DNA from: Datisca glomerata
Taxonomy: Eukaryota > Streptophyta > Magnoliopsida > Cucurbitales > Datiscaceae
Assembly (NCBI GenBank): GCA_003255025.1
Contig: QANY01003970.1
Location: 744,001-808,000 of the forward strand
DNA length: 64,000 nt
Direction: 5' to 3'
The notes beneath the pieces were generated by a model that did not search any database, was not told the origin of the DNA, and was given only the letters and a program-made list of their open reading frames with translations. Shown piece by piece: positions 47,393 to 56,649 of the stretch. Position 1 is the first letter of the stretch, and the number at the start of each line of letters is the position of its first letter. Both the position numbers and the translations under genes were made by a program.

Positions 47393-48930
47393 CAGTGGCA
47401 GAGCCACTCGCAAGGGGGTGGGGTCAAGTGACCCCACTCACTTTTTTGAAATTTAAGTTTTTGGATAGGAAAATTTTGATATGTGACCTTTTTTGGATTT
47501 ATAACCCCACTAAATTTTCACTTGTGACCCTACTAGCTTTCTTCTCTTTTAGATATTTTATTTTCAGTTTTTTTAGCCTAAAACATTTTATTTTTAACCC
47601 TTAAATTAAAAAACCTAATTTCATTTCCTTCCTCACCCCCAACCATTTCCCCCAAACCTCATCCTTTTCTTCAAGACTTCGTCTTCCTCACCTCACGGTC
47701 CTCACTTAACGGCGTAGTGGTGATCCCCTAGCTCGAGCCTGACGACGCCAACAGATGGAATTGCACCAGTAAGGCAATTCTGCATGACGGTTGACGACAG
47801 AGCTTCACTCTTTCTCGATCGAGTCTCAAGCTCTGCCTCTCGAGTTATCTTCTCTCTCGAGCTCTATCTCACGAGATATGCACGATGCCAATGACCAAGG
47901 TATTTCTTCTCTCTCTCTCTCTCTCTCTCGCTTCGTTTGCGATGACTGATGAGTTTCTGAGACACGATTTGAGTTTCTTATATGTATTTTGCTATGTATT
48001 CTTGAGATTACTATTGATTGCTATTGAGATCTGTTGCAATTATGTTCTATGTTATTCTGTTCTGTTGCGATTTTGTTTTATGTGATTCTGTCATTTTGAT
48101 ATGTATTTGGTTATGTATTTTTGAGGTTTTTTCCAACTGAGATCTGTTGTGTTGATATGTATTTTGGTAATTGATGTAAATTTTTTGTTCTATTGACTGT
48201 TGTGTAAAAATCGTGGTTGATGTTTAGGAATCTGATGCAGTGTTGTGGCCTATTGTTTATTAGAATTTTTTTTTGTGCTAAAATGGGAAAAAATTCAAAA
48301 GAAAATCAAAGGAATTGGTGAGGGAGGATAGTATGTTCGAAGCTCGGGTTTGATGGTTGATCACTTTATTTGTGGTTATTTCTTGGTGAAAATGTTTTTG
48401 TTTCCTTTTGGGACGAAGTGTTATGTTTTGCTTTTTTATGTTAAACAGCCAAAACAAATCCATAAGATTAAACACTTCCTTCTCATGAAGGAAAGATGCA
48501 GGCATAGTGAAAATCAAGAGGAACAAATATATGGTCAAATTCAAGAAGTGGTCCTGCTCGATGTTCTCACTGTAAGGGCTACATATATCTGTTCATAAAG
48601 TTCATTGATCAGGAAAGGCAGTTCATCTATAACTTTTGTGGTTAGTATAAATATTGCAAAAACTTTTTATTGTATCTTTTTCTTTGTTAAATATGCTAGC
48701 TTGTCTCTATTTTAGTTATGGAAAGTACTGTTGGGAACGTCAAGAACAATGTCATATCGAGTTCGACTTGAAAAATATACCGTAAAATAATGAATTTTAT
48801 AAAATATAACAGCAAAAAAATATCGTAAAATTGTACTATAAAATTATAATATGTCGTAAAAGACACTGATAAAAAAATATGTCGTAAAAGACAGTAACCC
48901 CACTGAACTAAATTTCTGGCTTCACCCCTG
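47393..48930. mobile_element. hAT-like non-autonomous DNA transposon inside element B pol
   Basis: Left end CAGTGGCAGAGCCA, right end (inverted) CAGGGGTGAAGCCA, 10 of 14 matching. The flanking 8-mers gacaaatg (47385-47392) and gataaatt (48931-48938) agree at 6 of 8, fitting an eroded 8-bp hAT target duplication. Removing 1538 bp restores the RT to RNase H order. Subterminal repeats 'tgtcgtaaaagaca' occur twice near the right end. The internal sequence has a CT microsatellite (47910-47930) and a leader-like stretch, but no transposase that I can recognise. Confidence 0.75.
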
Positions 48931-50074
48931 GATAAATTTAAACCCTTCTTTGCAAAGATTAGAAAATATCCAACTCAAAGATGGAACGAAGATTGTGAAG
49001 CGGGTTTCAAAGTCGTTAAAGAATATTTGGTCTCACCGCCAATCCTGTCGAAGCCAGAACCAAGAGAAAAATTATACTTATATTTGTTAGTTTCATCTAT
49101 CAGCGTAGCACTGGTCAGAGAAGAAGAAAATTCGTAGAAGCCAATCTACTTCATCAGCAAGAGTTTTGCGGACGCGGAAACTCGGTACAAAAAAATTGAA
49201 AATATAATTTTGGCTTTAGTGGTTGCATCACGTAAGTTAAAGTCATACTTTCAAGCACATGCCATAGTAGTACTAACAGAATTCCCTATCCGAAGCATTT
49301 TACACTCACTAGATCTGACCGGTAGATGGTCAAGTGGGCAGTAGAACTCGGACAATATGAAATCAGCTATGTCCCAAGAATCGCCATGAAGCACAAGCGC
49401 TGGCACCTTTCATCGTGGAATTCACAACAGAGCAAAGCGAAAAAATCATAGAAATTGATCCGTCGAAAGACAAATGGGAGTTATTTGTTGATGGAGCTTC
49501 TAATCAAAGAAGATCAGGTGCATGTGTGATACTATATACTCCTCATGGAGAAGTCATCGAACAAGCAATATCATTTGCCCGCAACACCTCAAACAACGAA
49601 GTAATGTATGAAGCGTTGATCGCCAGAATCCGCCTCGCAATAGAGTTTGGGGTTAGAAAAATAAATATTTATTGTTATTCACAATTAGTTGCTAACCAAA
49701 TTGCAGGAACTTATACCGCTAAGGATGAAAAAAAATGTCAAAATACCTCTAGTATACAAAAGAATTATTGGGGCAATTAGAAAAATACAACGTAAAGCGA
49801 ATCCCCATAGGAGAAAATTCTCCCGCAGACGCCTTAGCAATGCTAGGGTCCTCTGTCAACCATATGGGAAGGAGAAATATTCCAGTGGAGTTTTTGGAAT
49901 TGCCAAGTCTGGACATACAAGAAATTATTTGCAATATTGAATCTGTGGAACCGAGTTGGATGAACCCAATAGTTCAATACCTTAGAAGTGGTAAACTTCC
50001 TGAAGATAGACTAGATACACAAAAGTTAAGTCAACAAGCAACCATATATACGCCGATTAATGACAAACTCTATT
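48931..50074 (+). pseudogene. RNase H and archaeal-type RNase H of element B
   Basis: First RNase H: 'KPEPREKLYLYL' and 'YFISKSFADAETRYKKIE' up to 'FPIRSILHS'. A frameshift follows, then the second domain (49415-49780): 'WELFVDGASNQRRSGACVIL' and 'NNEVMYEALIARIRLAIEFG'. A motif follows that reads 'CYSQLVANQ' where the family has S-D-S-Q-L-V, so a catalytic Asp is lost. A further frame (49768-50076) leads with 'YNVKRIPIGENSPADALA' towards integrase. Possession of this second, archaeal-type RNase H is the defining Tat feature and supports the lineage call. Frameshifts make it inactive. Confidence 0.8.
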
Positions 50075-50079
50075 GAAGA

Positions 50080-51205
50080 TCATTTTCAGGTCCCTATGTA
50101 AGATATATAAACCCAACTGAAGCCAACTATGTCATGGCAGAATCCATGAAGGAATCTGTGTGGGGGGCATATAGGGGGAGATCCTTGGCACATAAAAATT
50201 TGAATGAAGGCTACTACTAGCCCAAAATCCAAGCGAACGTGACACGATACATAAAGAAATGTGATAAGTGACAAAAGTTTTCTCCTATTCCACGAATGAC
50301 TTCAGAATCACTAGAGACCTTAATCAGTCCTTGACATTTCGTGCAATAGAAACTTGATATAGTGGGACCATTGCAAATGGCTCCGCACAGAAGAAGTTCC
50401 TTTTGATAGCAATAAAATATTTCACTAAATGGATAGAAAGCGGCTTCTCTGGCAAGGATACGAGAAGAAGTGGTTAAAATCTTTTTATGGAAAGATATTA
50501 TATGCCGATATGGAATTTCCAAAGTAATCATTTCGGATAATGGGCACTATTTACTGGAAAAGTGACCAAAGATTTCTGTGACAGACTGAAAATCAAAGCC
50601 CTACATTCGACTACATATTATCTACAAGGAAACTGTTGGTAGAAAGATCCAACCGAACCATCCTTGAAGGATTGAAGAAAAGATTTGAAGCATAAAAAGG
50701 GAGGTGGGTTGAAGAACTGCCTTCAGTCCTTTGGACCTATCGAACAACCCTACGGGAATCAACCAGACAGACACCATTCGCATTAGCATTTGGAACAAAA
50801 GCAATTATTCCAAATGAGATTGGATGCCCAACTACAAAATCATAAATCAGTCAAGAAGAAAATTCTCAACCATTAGAAAAATAGTTCGATTTATTAGAGG
50901 AAATAAGAGAAGCAGATGTGATTAGATTGGGCAATTATAACCAACGAAGGCAAGCCTACTTCTAAAAATGGATGAAAACAAGAGGACTACTTCTAAAAAT
51001 GGATGAAAACAAGAGGATTTCATCCTAAGAGTTAGTCCTTAAAAGAATTATGCAAGCAGATGCTGGAAAGATGCAAGAAAATTGGAATGGACCATTCATC
51101 ATCTAAGCAGTTAGAGAAAAATTATCATACTGGCTAACCAATGAAGAAGGGATTGATCTCCTCAATCCTTGGAATGCTTTGCATTTGAGAAAATATTATG
51201 TGTAA
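50080..51205 (+). pseudogene. Integrase of element B (heavily decayed)
   Basis: Zinc-binding region near 50190-50290 ('AHKNLNEGYY'-like and 'KCDK.QKFSPIPR'). The core has 'KLDIVGPLQMAP' and 'CRYGISKVIISDNG' (near 50500-50540). Then come 'QTDTIRISI'-type drift of the PF-ALAFG region and the pol end '...NALHLRKYYV' with the stop at 51203-51205. Stops occur every 20-40 codons, so this is the most eroded part of the element. Its end is homologous to the element A pol end at 874. Confidence 0.75.
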
Positions 51206-51364
51206 AGTGACTTATTAATTATTTTAATGAGAACATCTAAACTCCATGCTTTTTTCCCGTTAAAGGATTTTCCATGTAAAATTTGTGTCTTTTTCTTTAT
51301 GTTTATTTATAATGACTAAGCTAAAGCCCCGTGAAAGAAGAATTCACCATCAAGAACAAAATTC

Positions 51365-52050
51365 TAAATGTGCTAAGCAGCCACTTAGACACAAAACAGA
51401 AAAAAAGTCTTAGTGTGCAAAGCGGCCGCTTAGACATAAAGCGATGAAAAAAGTCTAAGTGTATCAAACGACCACTTAGACAAAAAACAGGAAAAAAGCC
51501 TAAATGTGCTAAGCGGCCTCTTAGGCATAAAGCGAGGAAAAAATTCTAAGTGTGTCAAGTCGTCACTTAGACACAAAACAAGGAAAAACGTCTAAGTGTG
51601 CCAAGCAGCCACTTAGACCAAAACAGGAAAAAAGACTAAGTATGTCAAGCGACGGCTTAAACACAAAGCAAGGAAAAAAAAGTTTAAGTGCGTCAAGCGG
51701 CCACTTAGACACAAAATAAAAAAAAAGTCTAAATGTGTAAAGCGGCCGCTTAGACACAAAGCAAGGAAAAAAGTCTAAGTGTGCCAAGCACCCACTTAGG
51801 CACAAAGTAAGGAAAACAGTCTAATTGTGCCAAAAGGCCACTTAGAAACAAAACATGAAAAAAGTCTAAATGATCCAAGTGGCCGCTTAGACACGAAGCA
51901 AGAAAAAAAGTCGAAGTATGTCAAGCGGTCACTTAGAACAAAACAAGAAAAAAGTCTAAGTGTGTCAAGCGGTCACCTAGACACAAAAATGAAAAAAAAT
52001 ATAAGTGTGCCAAGCAGACACTTAAACATAAAACAGGAAAATGGTTAAGT
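51365..52050 (+). repeat. About fifteen 46-bp hairpin-forming tandem repeats after pol of element B
   Basis: Typical unit: 'gtgccaagcggccacttaga' + 'cacaaagcaaggaaaaaagtctaa'. Within a unit CACTTAGAC and GTCTAAGTG are inverted with a 15-17-nt loop. Two units contain the perfect palindrome AAGCGGCCGCTT (51420-51431, 51740-51751). Frames on both strands through the array are repeat translations, not genes. Confidence 0.9.
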
Positions 52051-52279
52051 CCATCGTAAGACGATACTTAGATAAAAGAGATATAAAGCAAGAATGAAGT
52101 TTCTACCAAAAAACGCAAGAATAGTTCTAAGGCAAATTGTTCATCATAGAAGACTTAGAAGAGACAATAAAAAGATATTTCATTCATCTGTAAAGAGGAA
52201 ATATTACAATAAAAAGTAAAGAAAAAGAAAGAGATTACATGAAAACAGGAAAAATTAATCAAGTTGAATATGATCAGTT

Positions 52280-53935
52280 GAAAAGTCATGAGGCCCTACG
52301 GACCACCTCAGCAACAACCTCCTTAGTAAAGGGATCGGGGCAGATTCTATGGCAAAAACATTATTGTCTTCGACATTCTGATTAGTAGAAGGAGGAACCT
52401 CTTCTGTCAATTCTTATTGTGGAGGAGCCTGAGAAGCACCATCGAGATAACTGATGGTGTAAGCATCATTTTCCAACAGCTTGAATTGAGCGGTGTATTA
52501 CTCATAGGCTTCTTCCTCCTTCTTTCGCAAGGCCTCGACATTAGATGCTTCAAACCGCTCAGTAAGCACCCGAGTGGCCTCTTGAATGTGTTTGTCAGCT
52601 CAACCCACAGTTCTTCAATCAAAAGCCTCACATCTTCAGAATCCCTCTTCAACTCGTCGATCTCAACATCTTTGGCAGCTAGTTAACGCTTGAGGTTAGA
52701 CACTTCTTGCTCGTCTCTAACCATTTCACCACCAATGCTATTTAGCTAGGAAACCAGAGCATTATGATACAATACAGTCTGAAATAGAAAAGGTTAACTT
52801 AGCATGAAAAAAAGCAAACCAAAATAAAAAGATATTAAATAAAAGCAGTTACCTGAAGAAGGCAATGATCAACCTTCCTTGGACTCTTTAAGATCTTCAA
52901 CTGACTCCTCGGCCAGCTGATCAGAGTTTTTTGAGCATTGGAGGTCACTCATAATTTGATGAAAAGACTCGCAGTCAACCATCAAATTTACCTCGAAAAG
53001 AATCCTCAGGTCGTTGCCCGAAGGAAAAAGAGTCCAAGGAAGGTTGTTAATGGGCTCAGAAGAACCCAATCCGAAATCGGGAGAGGAAGACTTGATTGGA
53101 AAAAAAAACCCATCGGTCTGACAGAGTCAAGCCGAAGGGGGAGAGAAATAACATGAGTAGGAATAAGAGAAAAAACTCAGAAAGTAAGGCGAACAAGAGA
53201 AGTTCTAGATGAAGAAACCATAGGTGAAGGCTCAAAGAAGGCTGAATGGGCCTTATCTCAAAAGCTTCTCGAATAGAGGGAGAAGTAGAAGAATAGAAAG
53301 TTGAAGAAAGTAAAGAGGGTAGCCTGGGTTGTCTCTGGATGACAATTCTTTAAGGGAAGTAGGAGGAGCTAGTGGCCTTGGAGGAAGCTGAACAACAAAT
53401 GCAAGTGGACGTTCAGAGTTCAATAGCCATAACCAATCACGAGTAGCAACATTGTAAGCAGCTCTAATTTTGGTTCTATCATCCGGGGCCTCGTAAGGGT
53501 GAAAATTCTTATACTTATCTGAAATAAAATAAGAAGATAATTAGTTTGACAACAAAAAAGAAAAGAAGAAGAAATGGAGGGGCAAAATCACTCACCATAT
53601 GACCTTCATTCGATAAGGATGTGGGAGTGACTGCTACCTCTCCAATCACCGGAAACTTGGAATACCTCAGTATTCCACCATTTGTCACCCTTAGGCATGT
53701 CCAATATCAATGGATCGCCGACCAAACCACTGCGCAGGGCAACATAATGGTGTCCATTTTCTCCCTAAGGGAGTACAATAAAGGAAATTCATTCAGTCCT
53801 AACTCTAAGCTAAAAAGATGATTCAAAGACTCAAAACCTAGCAAAATCCTATAGGTATTTGGGGTGAATTGAGCAAGAAAGCATTACGGTAACGGGTAAT
53901 AAAACTGTTAAACTCCTCTCTTTTTCTAATCCTAT
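52280..53935 (-). pseudogene. Antisense spliced extra ORF (aORF) of element B, Transposase_28-like with coiled coil
   Basis: Minus strand, high to low. The exon ending at 53596 contains 'AQFTPNTYRILLGFESLNHL', homologous to the domain in element A, then 'DMPKGDKWWNTEVFQVSGDW'. An intron runs 53595-53519 (GTGAGT...TTTCAG, 77 nt). The next exon begins with 'YKNFHPYEAPDDRTKIRAAY' and 'TRDWLWLLNSERPLAFVV'. After frame breaks it reaches 53069-52869 ('DLQCSKNSDQLAEESVEDLK'). A second intron runs 52852-52779 (GTAACT...TTTCAG, 74 nt). The last exon begins 'TVLYHNAL' and continues 'AKDVEIDELKRDSEDVRLLI' into a charged coiled coil, down to about 52280. Function is unknown. A nuclear protein encoded antisense to the element genome has been proposed for Tat relatives. 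Stops, frameshifts and the N gap near its start make this copy defective. Confidence 0.65.
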
Positions 53936-53944
53936 GAATGGTGG

Positions 53945-53995
53945 NNNNNNNNNNNNNNNNNNNNNNNNNNNGGGGGGGGGGGGGGGGGGGGGGGG
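53945..53995. other. Assembly gap (27 N) followed by 24 G
   Basis: N from 53945 to 53971, then a pure G run 53972-53995. It lies just upstream of aORF B. The G run next to a gap is more likely a sequencing or polishing artefact than biology. Confidence 0.9.
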
Positions 53996-54400
53996 AAGCA
54001 GCAGCCATTAGAGAAAAAGCTTAAAGACGAAGAAGAAAGATGAACACTTACACAGAGAAAGAACGTGTGGGAAAGCAACAAAGTAAAAATCCTTCAAATA
54101 CTCCTTCAAAAGGACACAAAACAACAGAATTGAAGCGTAAAAAATAAAAAGTTGAAATGACGGGTGACAGTAAAAATGCATAAATAGGGACACGCGTCAG
54201 GGCGCATTGATAAGAGTTTGAACCGAAGCTAAATGAGTGAAGATGCCTCCCCTTGCCTAAGAAACTCAATCATCACAGGCAGAAAGGTGAAGTAGCATGG
54301 GGCATGCAATGATGATAAACAAGTGTGACGTCAGCAAATCTTTGGCAAAATGATAAGTTGAAATGTTTTGCATCAACGACTTACATCCGAAGATATAAAA

Positions 54401-54802
54401 CAGGGGCAAATGTATGGGGCAGATTTCCCCCATAATGAAGAAAACTGCCAGTGTGGTAAAAAGAAAAGGAAGTAAAGAATGAACGTGGAGAAGACGAAGT
54501 CAATGGGAGCAATGTGTCAATCAAAGGGATATAAAGGTTGCCGTCAGTTATTCCCACCGTCCCACGATTTGATCAAATAGTTAAGATATTTATCATTTAT
54601 TAAATCTAAGAAACGGATAGAAACGGCTGAGGAGGAAAAGACCTATATAAACCTTCATATGTACTAAACAAGAAAGGGCAATTGAATACAATCAAGCTAT
54701 AAGCTTATATTTTCTCCTACTTGTCTTTTAACTCGAACATTTTTCATTTTTTGTTCGTATTCAATACTCGAATACCGTAAGGGATTGAAAAATTCCCTTA
54801 CA
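54401..54802 (+). repeat. Polypurine tract and 3' LTR of element B
   Basis: 'caggggcaaa' (54401-54410) precedes TGTATGGGGC at 54411. The LTR ends TCCCTTACA at 54802. Pairs with 45381-45784. Confidence 0.88.
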
Positions 54803-55420
54803 GGAGCCACATTAGCCTCAGCCATAACGATTGAATATGATCACTTTGCTCTCATTGACAAAGAAATTTTAACGATGAGAAATCCTTTTATCATAAAACA
54901 AATGAAAAAGGAAAAGAGGATCTAGACTAGCATTAAGCTATACTCAATAAGCCTTCTTCTTCGCATGCAATTACGATCACCATTAATCAATGGAAAATTA
55001 AGCTTCACAAACAAAACAGAAGCGAAAAAAAAAACTTCTACTCAAACTTAATCAACAAAAAAAAGTCAAAAATAGAGGAAAAGAAACTTAAACAACTGGC
55101 AGATCCCAACAATCAAGTGGTTTTTGCATTTTGAGATAAAATTTCAAAGGAATACTTAATTCCAACAAGATTCTATAGAACTACACAAATCTTCATTTCA
55201 TGACTGGGCCAAAATGAAAATTACACGTTTGGAAGAAACAAAGGAAAACAAACTTAAAAGAAAATTTTGACAAAGAGAAATGGAAACCCTAATCTGAAGG
55301 AGAAGATTGCAGAGAGAGAGGGTGAAGTAGCAGAGAGAAGAGAGAGAAGAGAGAGAAGATGAGTTAGTTGGGAGTGGTGTTTTAATTGTTGGACATGTGT
55401 CCATAAGTAAAAAATTAACC
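54803..55420 (-). other. Possible 5' end of a minus-strand gene cut by element B
   Basis: On the minus strand a CT-rich leader (about 55385-55300) is followed by 'gattagggtttcc', an intron-like AT-rich stretch, and then an ATG at 54825-54823 reading M-A-E-A-N-V-A up to the LTR boundary at 54803. The flank on the other side of element B (45380 downward) continues open for about 25 codons before a stop. I do not recognise a product. This is inference from leader-like composition only. Confidence 0.3.
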
Positions 55421-56270
55421 AAAAGCCCACAGAAAGTAACGGGGTACTAGTATGAGTTTTGAAGGTGATAGTTCATATACGTAAAAGTTCAGATAATCTA
55501 GTGTAATTAGCCCAATTATATTTTATATATTTTGAAAGGGTTTTCTCTAACCGTGGATACTTTAGATAACATGAGTAACACAAATCAGCGCATGATGATA
55601 CAAATTGATGCATTTTGATTTCAAACTCAAATTAGTAAACATCAACATTAAATTAGTACTTGACAACAAAAAATGGTTCACCCTTGCACGGTACGGAAGA
55701 TTATTACCCTGTACCATATATAAATCCATATTTTAAAACTACAAATTATTTTTAAGACAAAATAGGCAGCATGATGATAAAGGGGTTTTTTTCGATATGG
55801 AGAATCATTTACGAATAAATGATAAAAATCATAATTTAAAAAGAAAATGAGAAAACAAAACAGCATCATTTACGTGGAAAACTTTTAAAGGGGAGAAAAA
55901 CCACCGGAATATGGTTGATATTCACTAGTGTAAACGATTTTACATAGTTTGTCGATAGGAGATGAGGGAAAAGGCAATACCTTCCGTTGCTTGGGTTGCC
56001 TCCTCTTTCTATTTTTCTATGAGTCTGTACTTATAGGCCTTACAATAATAAGAATAATAAAAAGGGATGATCACATTACCTATGCTTTCGGCTGATGGAA
56101 TTACTTTCAGGCGTGAGCTCCTTTACTCTGCTCATTCCTTTCAGTTGTTTTGTCCTCAGCAACTCAATCAGTCATAGTCATTTGGTGGTTCCTTGTGGTT
56201 TGGGCCAATCAATCACAACCACTTGACTGTCAGTCTGAACCCTCATTTCCATTCTGATGTTATGTCATGT
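55421..56270. other. Non-coding stretch
   Basis: No supported gene or repeat. The composition shifts from AT-rich to mixed near 55950. Confidence 0.4.
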
Positions 56271-56279
56271 CCAGGAGCT

Positions 56280-56565
56280 AATGATCCCCCGTTCTTGAGA
56301 TATCGGTTCCTGTTCTAGAAGTAATGATCTCCCGTTCTCGAGATGTCGGTTCCCGTTCTGTTATTTTTTCCCGTTCTAGGAGTGATGGTCCCTCGTTCTG
56401 GAAGTGATAGTTCTTCTGTTCCAGAAGCGATGGTCACCCGTTTCAGAAGTGATTGTCCCCGGTTCCAGAAGCGATAGACACCCGTTCCAGAAGCCATAGT
56501 CATCCCGTTTCTGAAGCGATAGACACCTGTTCCAGAAGCGATAGTCATCCCGCTTTATCATTCTT
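56280..56565. repeat. ~27-bp minisatellite 'cccgttccagaagcgatagt'
   Basis: About ten divergent units, alternating 'cccgttccagaagcgatagt' + 'catc' with 'gacac' variants. The left part drifts to 'cgttctcgagatgtcggttc'. Minus-strand frames of 77 and 89 codons are repeat translations (FWNR/SLLE repeats). Confidence 0.85.
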
Positions 56566-56649
56566 CTCGTTCTGACGAGATCTCCCGTTTCAGCGTTCTT
56601 TATGTACACGTGTTTTGGGTGGTTTTTTACATGTTCAATGACCAACTTT

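Larger units (their letters stand above)
45381..54802 (+). mobile_element. Tat-type Ty3/gypsy element B, complete but dead, with nested hAT-like insertion
   Basis: LTRs at 45381-45784 (404 bp) and 54411-54802 (392 bp) are similar, roughly four fifths or more by eye. Internal order: primer site, gag/protease remnants, RT, hAT-like insertion (47393-48930), RNase H, archaeal-type RNase H, integrase, 46-bp tandem repeats, antisense ORF, polypurine tract. The flanking 5-mers tgaga / ggagc share only the central GAG, so the target duplication is eroded or absent. The divergent LTRs indicate an old insertion. About 7.9 kb remain without the nested insertion. Confidence 0.9.

Noticed and set aside
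51563..52048. Repeat-containing frames on both strands that look like a repeat protein
   Set aside because: They are translations of the 46-bp hairpin array of element B. Unit length is not a constant multiple of three, so no repeat protein is encoded consistently.
56315..56645. 77- and 89-codon minus-strand frames with FWNR-like repeats
   Set aside because: They come from the 27-bp minisatellite.
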